Assembly (NCBI GenBank): GCA_019637695.1
Contig: JAHBVG010000048.1
Location: 1 to 47,315 of the forward strand
Origin: Caldilineaceae bacterium
Lineage (GTDB): Bacteria > Chloroflexota > Anaerolineae > Caldilineales > Caldilineaceae
Reading direction: 5' to 3'
Length of the DNA: 47,315 nucleotides
In this document: piece by piece, positions 39,766 through 47,315 of the stretch
Layout of the letters: every line of letters begins with the position of its first letter
How positions within the stretch are numbered: the stretch's first letter is position 1
Position numbers and translations under genes: made by a program
The notes under the pieces: model-generated
What the model saw: the letters and a program-made list of their open reading frames with translations, nothing else
Database searches by the model: none
Told to the model about the DNA's origin: nothing

Positions 39766-40845
39766 TCACATGCCTTCCACCTGAATCATCTGCCCAGTCT
39801 CCGCTGACCGGTACGCCGCCTCGGTGAGCATCACCGCCCGCGCCGCCTCGTGCGCAGGACAGGGATTGGGCGCGCCGTCCAGGACGGTGGCCACGAAACC
39901 CGCCACAGGATGGAACGATTCCCCATCTGGCTCTACTTTGGTGCGTTTGCCATCCTGATCCACCCAGATCTCTTTGGCGCCCATGCCTATGCCGGTCCAA
40001 TCGGCGGTGATCGCCCCGCGTTCGCCGTAACAGGTGACGCGGCCCTGTCCATAAAAGCTAAGCTCATCCCCACCAGAGACAGTGGCGTTGAAGGTAATCG
40101 AGAGGCTACTGCCGTTGTCGAGCCGGGCCAGCAGATCGATGATGGAGAGTTCAATGTCACCGCTGCGCTGGGCCAGTGCCGTCACCTGAGATGGAGAACT
40201 CTCCGCCAACCAGAGCAGGAGGTCCTGTAGGTGGGAGCCACTGTCCGAGAACATGCCGCCTCCCATCCGTTCTGGCTGGGTGCGCCAGTTACCCGGCGCC
40301 ACCAGATCGCCGCCGAACCCAGATTGGAAGGCCGGAGGCATTGGCATCTGCTGCCAGAAAGCGCGGAAATCGGCGCACATGGTTGCATTGATCTGGCGCA
40401 GGGGCCCAATGGCGCCGTCATCCAGCAGCCGCTTGACGCTTTGCCAGACGTGGTTGCCACGGTTGTTGTAGCCAATGGTGAGTACCCGATCTGCCCGCTC
40501 CGCTGCCTCGACCAACTGCCAGGCATCGGCGCTCTTGATCGTCATCGGCTTCTCCAGGTAGACGTGGAGTCCCTTCTCCAGCGCGGCCAGGGTGGGTTCC
40601 ACGTGGGCATCGTGGGGGGTGCAGACTAACACAGCATCCAATGCGCTCTTCTCCAGCATCTCGCGCCAATCCGTGTAGCCTTCAGAGACATTTAACTGTT
40701 GTTGCGCCAACGCCAGGCGCTCTGGATTGCGCCTGGAAACTGCCACCACCTCTGCCCGGCCTGTCTCCTGTAGCTTAGGGGGAAGGGCGACTACGCCCAT
40801 GAAGCCGGCTCCGATAACGCCAACGCGAAGTTTTTGTTTTGACAT
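39766..40845 (-). CDS. Gfo/Idh/MocA oxidoreductase (B)
   Basis: 359 residues. Rossmann site VGVIGAGFMGVV at the N-terminus, CTPHDAHVEPTLAALEKGLHVYLEKPMT with the canonical EKP lysine near 98, and the active-site GGGMFSDSGSHLQDLLLWL with the histidine. C-terminal VDQDGKRTKVEPDGESFHPVAGFVATVLDGAPNPCPAHEA is the part that also occurs in the relic at 38376. The ATG follows GAGAAAGAGAG. Substrate unknown; probably a sugar or inositol derivative. Confidence 0.92.
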   Translation of the reverse strand: MSKQKLRVGVIGAGFMGVVALPPKLQETGRAEVVAVSRRNPERLALAQQQLNVSEGYTDWREMLEKSALDAVLVCTPHDAHVEPTLAALEKGLHVYLEKPMTIKSADAWQLVEAAERADRVLTIGYNNRGNHVWQSVKRLLDDGAIGPLRQINATMCADFRAFWQQMPMPPAFQSGFGGDLVAPGNWRTQPERMGGGMFSDSGSHLQDLLLWLAESSPSQVTALAQRSGDIELSIIDLLARLDNGSSLSITFNATVSGGDELSFYGQGRVTCYGERGAITADWTGIGMGAKEIWVDQDGKRTKVEPDGESFHPVAGFVATVLDGAPNPCPAHEAARAVMLTEAAYRSAETGQMIQVEGM

Positions 40846-41079
40846 AGTTTTCTCTCTTTCTCATACGCCGACTGTTCATTTCACTGCAAAATCGTCTCGT
40901 GTAAACTTATAGACAGACAGCGCAACATATGGGACGCCCGCCCGGAGCCGTGAAAGATAGTGTTCATTGTTGAGTCTACAGGGATCATCTGCTTGCATAC
41001 TCGGGCAGATACATTGTAGCCAGTCACCGTAGCGCAGCCGTTGCGGCACAGGATGAGCGTCAACACTCCGTGAAGATAC
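40846..41079. other. intergenic region, nothing recognised
   Basis: About 230 bases, no gene, no clear promoter or repeat. Confidence 0.4.
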
Positions 41080-42015
41080 TCACCGGAATCTAGGGATCAC
41101 CTCCTCAGCAAACAGGAGCGCTCCTGTGGGGTCGGGGAAATCGGCAAACGCCACAATAAGATGGTCAGCCCCCAGATTCACATAGGCCTGCAACTGATCT
41201 GCAACCTGATCAGGAGTACCGATAAAACTGAGAAAATTCCGGTAGGGAAAGACCTCCGCGATCCGCTGGGCTTCGGCTTCGGTCTGCCCAATGGCGACAA
41301 ATCCACCTGCTGTCTTCACAATCTCGTCGTAATCTCGTCCCACAGTTTGACAGTGGGAACGCAAGACATTCAATTTGTGGGCAAATGTTTCAATATTCGC
41401 TCCGGGAATGTTCCACCAGTCGGCATATTGCGCCACCACACGGAGCGTCAGTTGCTCTCCACCTCCGCCAATCATGATGGGCGGACGAGGATATGGCTTG
41501 GGTTCACACAGGGCCTCTCGCACTTGGTAGTACTTTCCCTCAAACGTCGTCCGTGGCTCGGTCCACATTTTATGGATGATCTGAACCGCTTCCGCCAGCT
41601 GACGAATACGCACAGAAGGTTTGGGAAACGCGTAACCGTAAGCCAGATACTCTTCCTCCCACCACCCTGCCCCCATTCCCAAAATGAAGCGGCCACCAGT
41701 GAGGAGATGCAATGTTGCGCCCATTTTGGCCAGCATTGCCGGATTCCGGTAGGACTGAGCCAGCACAATGTTACCAAAGACCAGATCGGGGAAGGCATGG
41801 GCCAAATAGCAAATGGTGGTCCAACCTTCAAGTGATGGATAATCAGGGTGTTGGGGAGAGCCGATAAAGTGGTCAGAGGCCCAGGCTGTATCGAAGTGAC
41901 GATGGATTTTGTCCAGAGTGTCAAATATCTGCTCTACAAAACACGAGCCGCTGATTTCGTCCTTAGGCGACCTTGGGATTACCCAGCCGAACTGAACCTG
42001 CTCTGCTTTTGTCAT
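41080..42015 (-). CDS. LLM-class (F420- or FMN-dependent) oxidoreductase
   Basis: 311-residue TIM-barrel oxidoreductase of the bacterial luciferase-like family. Signature segments are FDTAWASDHFIGSPQHPDYPSLEGWTTICYLA near 40, GNIVLAQSYRNPAMLAKMGATLHLLTGGRFILGMGAGWWEEEY near 95-130 and PPIMIGGGGEQLTLRVVAQYADWWNI near 190. The GAGWWEEEY and GGGGE motifs are typical of F420-binding members, an inference. Substrate unknown. The ATG follows ACGGAGGAAAACACA. Stands alone between Gfo/Idh B and the VOC gene. Confidence 0.9.
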   Translation of the reverse strand: MTKAEQVQFGWVIPRSPKDEISGSCFVEQIFDTLDKIHRHFDTAWASDHFIGSPQHPDYPSLEGWTTICYLAHAFPDLVFGNIVLAQSYRNPAMLAKMGATLHLLTGGRFILGMGAGWWEEEYLAYGYAFPKPSVRIRQLAEAVQIIHKMWTEPRTTFEGKYYQVREALCEPKPYPRPPIMIGGGGEQLTLRVVAQYADWWNIPGANIETFAHKLNVLRSHCQTVGRDYDEIVKTAGGFVAIGQTEAEAQRIAEVFPYRNFLSFIGTPDQVADQLQAYVNLGADHLIVAFADFPDPTGALLFAEEVIPRFR

Positions 42016-42134
42016 TGTGTTTTCCTCCGTTGATGGATTTCCGGTATTGATCCCGTCTAGCCTTACTCCATTTGGTCGCATGTTTTTGCCTTCTCTCGGA
42101 ATGACATCTACTATTAGAAGGGCGATGACCAGGC

Positions 42135-42587
42135 TTACTCAAGAGAAAGCTCATCAAACGGGTGTTCCACCATTTCAAGCACGGCAAAGTCGACACCGCC
42201 AGGGCCTGTAAAGCCGATGGCCCGGCCCGGACCTCCCAGTTCGTGAGACCCTGCTTCACCAGCCACACTGTAGTGAACAGTGTATCCACGCGCCTGAATT
42301 TTCTCTTCCATGGCCGATATGTCTTCGACCCGAAAACAGATGTGCGGCACACCAACGATATCAGGATTATCACCGCCAAAGGCAGGGATAGAGGTACGCT
42401 GTTGCGCCTCTGCTTTTACGATCAGTTCAAAGAGTTGGTTGTCGCCCAGGTGAACATAGGCTCTTTCACCCCATTCGAACTTCTTGCGGATCAGTAGACG
42501 AAATCCTAAAACTTCGGTCAGAAAAGAAATCATCTCGTCCAGATCAGTGACGACCACGCCGATATGGTGGATGTTTGTAGCTTTCAT
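42135..42587 (-). CDS. VOC-family (glyoxalase/dioxygenase superfamily) protein
   Basis: 150 residues with two beta-alpha-beta-beta-beta modules. Metal ligands: IHHIGVVVTDLDEMISFLTEVLGF (His), AYVHLGDNQLFELIVK (Glu), PHICFRVEDISAMEEKIQARGY (His) and a final glutamate in DFAVLEMVE. The layout is that of methylmalonyl-CoA epimerase and glyoxalase I-like enzymes, but the substrate is not fixed. The ATG follows AAGGAGATAAAAACATC. Same strand as LLM gene, 119 bases apart. Confidence 0.9.
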   Translation of the reverse strand: MKATNIHHIGVVVTDLDEMISFLTEVLGFRLLIRKKFEWGERAYVHLGDNQLFELIVKAEAQQRTSIPAFGGDNPDIVGVPHICFRVEDISAMEEKIQARGYTVHYSVAGEAGSHELGGPGRAIGFTGPGGVDFAVLEMVEHPFDELSLE

Positions 42588-42632
42588 GATGTTTTTATCT
42601 CCTTATTGATCCGCTTCTACAAACTCACAGGT

Positions 42633-42947
42633 TTAACTTGCGCTAAGGAGAAGTTCCTTCAGCACGCGCAATTCTGACCGTCCCGGCACGATCAGTTTCA
42701 GAAATTCTCCCTGGTTTCCCTCTGCCGGATGTTCGGCGTAGCCACGCTCGAGGAATGTCGCCGGTATCGTCTCCACCTCCGCTTCGACAATCACCTGATG
42801 GACGCTGCCGAACACGGTAATGTAGCGCCTCGGCGGCGTGTAAGATGCATCCCGCTCTTTGCGTTCCTGGTCCTGCTGCTGGCACCAGGCTTTCAACGCA
42901 GCCAGTTTCCCCGGCAGTACTTCATGGATGAGCACAAGTTTGTACAT
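42633..42947 (-). CDS. small protein of unknown function, possibly a dimeric alpha/beta-barrel
   Basis: 104 residues: MYKLVLIHEVLPGKLAALKAWCQQQ and on, then PPRRYITVFGSVHQVIVEAEVETI, a beta-alpha-beta pattern like small dimeric barrel proteins (NIPSNAP/EthD/ABM type), which I cannot assign. The start is set by AAAAGGAGAGAACC. The longer frame upstream is non-coding. It lies 45 bases upstream of the VOC gene and may be cotranscribed with it. Confidence 0.72.
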   Translation of the reverse strand: MYKLVLIHEVLPGKLAALKAWCQQQDQERKERDASYTPPRRYITVFGSVHQVIVEAEVETIPATFLERGYAEHPAEGNQGEFLKLIVPGRSELRVLKELLLSAS

Positions 42948-43222
42948 GGTTCTCTCCTTTTGGTGAAAATAGTGGGGTTCTTTGACCAGCATAGCAGGGC
43001 CAGCGTTTATAGAGCGTTTAAAAATGGACAGTTGGGGGAGGGAAAAGCGTTTAAAAGCGGGGAAAGATAGAGGTGTTTGCAGAACTATCCCGTCATCCAC
43101 GAAGCTACACCAAGGGCACAAAGACCAGAGAATGTCTTGTGTTTCTTCGTGTTTCTTTGTGTGTCTTCGTGGATCATTGTTTTCTGGGGACGACCTGAGT
43201 GAAACAGAGTCTTCTGAAGGAA
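42948..43222. other. intergenic region with imperfect long inverted repeat
   Basis: About 275 bases without a gene. At about 43094-43172 ATCCACGAAG faces CTTCGTGGAT, with further imperfect pairing (CACAAAGAC with TCTTTGTGT) between them. TTCGTGTTTCTTTGTG-like sequence also appears at 46500-46516 in short form. Confidence 0.55.
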
Positions 43223-46200
43223 TCACGACAGCGTGTTCAACAACCTGCCCGCCTCCTGCAGATCGGGTATGTCGAACCCTTCCGTGAACCAGCCGTAGAC
43301 GTCGGCCAGCAACTGGCGAGCCTCTGCCGAGCGGCCCTGCTCTTGCCAGAAGCGGCTGAGGTCCACAGCTGCGCGCAGTTCCAGCATTTTGGCCTGCTGG
43401 ACGCGGGCTATCTCTAGCGCCTGTTGGTAGATCGCTTCCACCTGGGCGGGGGCAGCGCCGCGCCGGTGCAACAGAGATGCCTTGAGCCGCAGCAGTTCCG
43501 ATTCGGCGCGACGCTCATCGCGCTCTACCATCTCGGCCAGCGCATCTTCTAGCAGCGAGAGCGCCCTCTCATGCTGGCCAGCCTTGGTGCAGGCGTTGGC
43601 CAGCATAAACAAGAAAAAGGGAACCAGGTTGCGCGCGCCTGTAGCCTCCCACATCTCCACCCCTTGCTCCAGAAGCGTGATACCTTCGTCAATCTCCCCC
43701 AGATCGGCCAGCGCGTTACCCCTACTGATCAAGGCTCCACCCAGGAGTTGTGTAAAGCCATATTTGTCACACAGCGCCAGCGATCGCTCTGCACAGGCCA
43801 GATTGCTCTCAGCATCGCCACGCATCCAGTGATACGAGCATATATAGTTCAGCGCTAGAACACTGCTGGCCGGATGGTCGAGTTCATCAATGAGCGACAT
43901 GGTCTGGTGGCAGCGCACCTGGGCCTGCTCTGGATAGCCTAGCATCTGTAAGGTGAGTATGAGCAACGCATAACACGAGACGCCGGGATCGATCTCATAG
44001 TAGAAGCGCTGAGCGCGGTTGCGGCGAGGATCGTAGAGGGCAACTCCCTGCTCAAGCGTGTCACGAGCCAGAACGAATTGCCCATGATGAAGCAAAGCTC
44101 CACCCAGGCTTTGCCGGGCGCGCAGCTGCATTTCTTCATCCCCGGCAGCCAGGGCCAGGTCGAGCAATTGCCAGCCCAACTCAACCGCCACGCGCGACTG
44201 CCCCGCATTGGCGTAGAACATGCGCATCCCCCACAGCGCCGAAAATTGTAGTGTCTTATCTTCCACGCGCTGAGCTAACATGCGCGCCCTGGTGTAGACC
44301 TCCCCCACCTCCCTGGCCGCGTAGCCACGGGTAATGGTCAACCCCGCCCCCAACATCAGTTGCAGGTCCAGTTCCCGTTGTTCACGCTCTGGCGTCTGCG
44401 GTAAGGCATTGAGAACCTGCAGGCTCTTGCTCAGTAAATGAATGGCGTCCTCATGGGCGTAAAGACGCAGCGCCGTCTCGGCGGCCTGGCGGTAGTAGCC
44501 GACGGCCTGCTCTGTCAGACCGGCGCGCTCACAGTGCAGCGCCAACTGGCCGCAGACATCCTCGATCCGTCCATCGAAAACAGACTCCAATGCCGCTGCC
44601 ACCTGGCCGTGGAGCAGACGGCGGCGGATATGGCTCAACGTGGTGTAGGCGGTCTCGCGGATGCGGTCGTGGCTGAAGTCGTAGCCATCCGCCCCCTGTT
44701 CGCGGATGATACGGCGCTGCAGGGCTTCGTCCAGCCCATCGGCCAGGGTCTGTGCGTCGACGCCGCTGGCAGCGGCCAGCACGTCGATGGTGAACTGGCG
44801 GCCAATCACAGCGGCCAGGTTGATCAGCTGGCGGCTAGGGAGCGAGAGCTGGTTGAGGCGGGTTTCGATGACGAGTTGCATGGCTGTGGGCAACGGTGCA
44901 AGCAACTCTGGGGACCATGACAGCGGCTGGAGCGTGCGCGCCATATCCGGGCCCGCGCGGGTTGCTTCCACAATAAAGAGCGGATGACCCTCCGTCTCTC
45001 GATAGAGCAGGTCGCTCACCTCCGCGGCTAGAGGCTGGCCAGCCACCAACGCCGCCAGTTGCTCCGTCTGCACCTGGTTCAGTGGACCCAGTGCAACTTC
45101 ACACACCATCCCCTGGCGTTGCAGCGCCTGCTGCCACGTCACCAATAGATGGCCGGGATCGATCTCCTCGATGCGCAGCGTGGCCGCCACGAGCAGGCGG
45201 GTCTGCTGACAGGTGCGCAACAGATAGTGGAGCCACTCCAACGTCTCGGCATCGCACCACTGGATGTCATCCAGCACCAGCAGCAAGGGCGGGCGGACGG
45301 CCATCACCGCCCGCGCCACCGCCTCGAAGAGCCGCTGCCGTTGCCAGCCCTGGGTCAACGCTTCCGGCTGCGGCAGACCTGGCCGGTGCAGTTCCGGCAA
45401 CAGGCGCGCAAGCTCGACTTGCCAGACCGGATCTAGCTCCGGCAGTACACGCTGGAGTGGATCCGAGCGCAGCCAACTGACCACGGGGCCATAGCTCAGG
45501 CTTTCTTCGACAGCGTAGCAGCGCGCCACCGCCGCGGCGATCCCCTGGCGGGTCGTCCACTGCACCAGTTCCTCTGCCAGCCGCGTCTTGCCGATGCCAG
45601 CTTCCCCCGAAATGAGCAGCAGGTGCGGCTCTCCCCCGGCGGCGCGCTGCCAGCGATCCATGACCTGTCGCCACGCCGTCTGCCGCCCCACCAGCGGCGT
45701 GCTGGCGATGGGCGATCCACTTTCTGGCGACGGCCTGGACAGATCATCTTCGCTCACCAGGTGTTGGTACAAGGCAAGGGTCTCATCTCCCGGCGCCACG
45801 CCCAACTCGCGCTGGAGCATTTCCACACAGGCCGCGTAGACGCGCAGGGCGGCGGCGCGGTCGTGGTTGAGCGCGTGCAGGCGCATGAGGCGGCGGTAGG
45901 TCGCCTCGTGCAGGGGATCGTGGTGCAGCAGTTGCACAGCGTACCCAATCGCTCGTGTATAGTCTCGCTGCCCCTCCAGCAGGACAACCAGCCGATCCAG
46001 CGCCTGCAAAAAGAGAGTGTGCAGCCGTTCCCGTTCAGCCAGCACCCACTCATCGTAGAGCGCGGGCAGCAGGTCGCCTGTGTAGCAGGCGAAAGCTTGC
46101 TCCAGCGCCGCCTGGATTCGCTGTTCATCCGCGCCGGCTTCCTCTGCCTGGCGCAGGGCGCGCTCGAACTCGGCCACGTCCACGCTGCATTCCGCCTCGC

Positions 46201-46477
46201 TGCGCCACTCGACGCTCTTTGTGCTGATGCAGAGTAGACGCTCAACCTGCGGCAGATCCCGGCGCAGTTGGTGGAGCAGGTTGCGCAGGTTGGTACGCGC
46301 CTGGGCCTCGTTGGAGTCCAGCCAGAAGAGGAAGGCCAAGTGCTGACGAGTTTGGGGGGTATCGCTGTGCAAGGCCAGGTAGGCCAGCAGCGACTGCTGG
46401 CGCTGGCTGCTGATGCTCGTGATAGGAATGCCGTTGTGGACGAGACGGAAATCGCCCAACAGTTGAAGATGCAACAT
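43223..46477 (-). CDS. SARP/BTAD-AAA-TPR transcriptional regulator
   Basis: 1084 residues. The N-terminal part (about 1-95) is the winged-helix OmpR-like SARP domain (LQLLGDFRLVHNGIPI and SSQRQQSLLAYLALHSDTPQTRQHLAFLFWLD), followed by the BTAD helical region to about 245. An AAA ATPase follows with TPLVGRQTAW near 268, Walker A LISGEAGIGKTRLAEEL near 290 and Walker B LLLVLDDIQWCDAETLEWL near 390. TPR-like repeats fill about 660-1060. Regulators of this type switch on secondary-metabolite or stress genes. Ends in a region with the CTTCGTGGAT repeat. It has a weak start signal. It is probably the regulator of the accessory genes at 36-43 kb. Confidence 0.92.
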   Translation of the reverse strand: MLHLQLLGDFRLVHNGIPITSISSQRQQSLLAYLALHSDTPQTRQHLAFLFWLDSNEAQARTNLRNLLHQLRRDLPQVERLLCISTKSVEWRSEAECSVDVAEFERALRQAEEAGADEQRIQAALEQAFACYTGDLLPALYDEWVLAERERLHTLFLQALDRLVVLLEGQRDYTRAIGYAVQLLHHDPLHEATYRRLMRLHALNHDRAAALRVYAACVEMLQRELGVAPGDETLALYQHLVSEDDLSRPSPESGSPIASTPLVGRQTAWRQVMDRWQRAAGGEPHLLLISGEAGIGKTRLAEELVQWTTRQGIAAAVARCYAVEESLSYGPVVSWLRSDPLQRVLPELDPVWQVELARLLPELHRPGLPQPEALTQGWQRQRLFEAVARAVMAVRPPLLLVLDDIQWCDAETLEWLHYLLRTCQQTRLLVAATLRIEEIDPGHLLVTWQQALQRQGMVCEVALGPLNQVQTEQLAALVAGQPLAAEVSDLLYRETEGHPLFIVEATRAGPDMARTLQPLSWSPELLAPLPTAMQLVIETRLNQLSLPSRQLINLAAVIGRQFTIDVLAAASGVDAQTLADGLDEALQRRIIREQGADGYDFSHDRIRETAYTTLSHIRRRLLHGQVAAALESVFDGRIEDVCGQLALHCERAGLTEQAVGYYRQAAETALRLYAHEDAIHLLSKSLQVLNALPQTPEREQRELDLQLMLGAGLTITRGYAAREVGEVYTRARMLAQRVEDKTLQFSALWGMRMFYANAGQSRVAVELGWQLLDLALAAGDEEMQLRARQSLGGALLHHGQFVLARDTLEQGVALYDPRRNRAQRFYYEIDPGVSCYALLILTLQMLGYPEQAQVRCHQTMSLIDELDHPASSVLALNYICSYHWMRGDAESNLACAERSLALCDKYGFTQLLGGALISRGNALADLGEIDEGITLLEQGVEMWEATGARNLVPFFLFMLANACTKAGQHERALSLLEDALAEMVERDERRAESELLRLKASLLHRRGAAPAQVEAIYQQALEIARVQQAKMLELRAAVDLSRFWQEQGRSAEARQLLADVYGWFTEGFDIPDLQEAGRLLNTLS

Positions 46478-46860
46478 GGGCTATTCTGCTTTCTTTAAGT
46501 GGCTTCGTGGATCACTAGACGTTATCGGTAATAGCGACTCCCCAGAGACCTGTCAGATTTTCTGCAACTTGGTGGATCTTATTGCTGGTAATATCTATTG
46601 TGTTTGGGGAACTGCCTAACAAAAAGAGGCGAATGGTTATAGAATACCTGTATGTGGAATGAGCGTCAAGGGAATTTCGATTTGCCAAGAATGCAGAGAT
46701 AGAAATTTGGTAACTATTCAGGTGCGACGCACTGGTCAGGAGAAAATCCGAAGTTCTTGCCGGTTCTGACCAGTGCGTCGCACCTGAGGCTGAATAGTTA
46801 CGAAATTTGAACACAAATTCCACAGTTGGTCACAGATGTTTTTAGAAAGAGGTGGAAGTT
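46478..46860. other. intergenic region between divergent genes
   Basis: About 380 bases, AT-rich, with no supported gene. It holds the upstream region of the SARP gene and the 92-bp palindromic element below, plus the ribosome site of the next gene. Confidence 0.6.
46710..46801. mobile_element. 92-bp MITE with 8-bp target duplication
   Basis: Termini GTAACTATTCAG... and ...CTGAATAGTTAC are perfect inverted repeats. The inner arms continue with GGTGCGACGCACTGGTCAG and its complement (left arm to 46739, right arm from 46766), the right arm having six extra bases (GCCTCA type). The element is flanked by the exact direct repeat GAAATTTG at 46702-46709 and 46802-46809. GTAA ends and 8-bp duplications are the hallmark of IS66-family elements, so it is probably a non-autonomous derivative of such an element. 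It has no transposase. Confidence 0.85.
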
Positions 46861-47315
46861 ATGAAAATTGCGATATTAGGTGGAGCGGGGGCGATGGGCG
46901 GCATCTTTGGCGCGCTGCTCCACAAAGGGGGACACGAGGTGACGCTGGTGGATGTGGCGCGGCCTGCGGTGGACGCTATCAACCGCCAGGGGCTGCGCGT
47001 GGAGTTCAAGGGCGCGCAGCCGGAGACAGTCCTCATACCGGCGACCACCGATCCCACGGCTGTCGGCGCGGTGGATGCGCTGCTGGTCTTCGTCAAGTGC
47101 TATCATACTGAGGCCGCGCTGCACCTGGCCAAACCCATGTTGGGCGCGCAAACGATGATCGTCTCGTTGCAGAATGGCTGGGGCAACGCCTCGCGCATCG
47201 CCGCCATCGCCGGAGAGGAAAGGGTGCTGGTCGGCGTCACCTATCACAGCGGTACGCTGGTGGAGCCGGGCCATGTAAAGCAGACCGGTGTGGGCATGAC
47301 CTTTGTGGGCGAACT
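46861..47315 (+). CDS. ketopantoate reductase family protein (2-dehydropantoate 2-reductase), 3' end outside window
   Basis: The first 151 residues are present. N-terminal Rossmann motif MKIAILGGAGAMGGIFGALL, VDALLVFVKCYHTEAAL near 75-92, VSLQNGWGNASRIAAI near 101-116 and VLVGVTYHSGTLVEPGHVKQTG near 122-143 match PanE/ApbA. It would reduce ketopantoate to pantoate with NADPH in pantothenate and CoA synthesis, or a related 2-keto acid. The ATG follows AAAGAGGTGGAAGTT. The gene runs off the end of the window. Confidence 0.88.
   Translation, partial: MKIAILGGAGAMGGIFGALLHKGGHEVTLVDVARPAVDAINRQGLRVEFKGAQPETVLIPATTDPTAVGAVDALLVFVKCYHTEAALHLAKPMLGAQTMIVSLQNGWGNASRIAAIAGEERVLVGVTYHSGTLVEPGHVKQTGVGMTFVGE

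Noticed and set aside
46515..46823. 102-residue minus-strand ORF
   Set aside because: It reads through the MITE and its target duplications and has no ribosome site or homology that I can see.
1..47315. rRNA, tRNA or phage genes
   Set aside because: No conserved rRNA segment, no cloverleaf-like sequence and no capsid, terminase or integrase motif noticed by eye; a tRNAscan or Infernal run would be decisive.

Overview
The window reads as a chromosomal piece of a Chloroflexota bacterium (Anaerolineae/Caldilinea-like), an inference from four things: threonine-proline linkers on a surface protein, the SCO1664/DUF3090/histidine-phosphatase gene triad, an F420-type LLM oxidoreductase, and large LuxR- and SARP-type STAND regulators. 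GC is moderately high, most genes have clear AGGAG-type ribosome binding sites, and no rRNA, tRNA, CRISPR or phage genes were seen.

Left part (about 0.2-23.3 kb) is mainly housekeeping and metabolism. On the minus strand lie prs and pdxA, then a run made of a histidine phosphatase, DUF3090, an SCO1664 kinase-like protein and a mannose-1-phosphate guanylyltransferase fused to a degenerate phosphomannomutase. On the plus strand follow a PT-rich surface protein, a FemAB/GNAT-like protein, a small unknown protein, a LacD-type aldolase, rplS (L19) with a good terminator, and rnhB. Next come a Kelch lipoprotein, a zinc-ribbon protein and an amidase (minus), an M42 peptidase, a RelBE-type toxin-antitoxin pair whose toxin gene overlaps a fused large+medium diol/glycerol dehydratase gene, the dehydratase small subunit and a quinone oxidoreductase. 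Intergenic spaces here are full of CCCCAGT/CCCCGAT-type heptamers and AAGTGCCGGGGACTT hairpins, and several genes end inside the heptamers.

Right part (about 23.4-46.5 kb) is an accessory region, almost entirely minus strand. It holds a frameshifted DinB gene with an NmrA-type reductase; a split rifampicin-phosphotransferase-like pair (swivel-His protein plus ATP-grasp protein) with a methyltransferase translationally coupled to it and a second methyltransferase upstream; two paralogous FAD-linked (BBE-type) oxidases flanking a LuxR-type STAND regulator and an Rpn-like nuclease; two Gfo/Idh/MocA oxidoreductases with two decayed relics of such genes between them; a cupin, a third methyltransferase, an LLM oxidoreductase, a VOC protein and a small unknown protein; and a 1084-residue SARP/AAA/TPR regulator. 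The set looks like small-molecule modification or detoxification under two large regulators. The region is scarred by duplication, deletion and insertion, including a 92-bp MITE with a perfect 8-bp target duplication. The window ends inside a ketopantoate-reductase-like gene.
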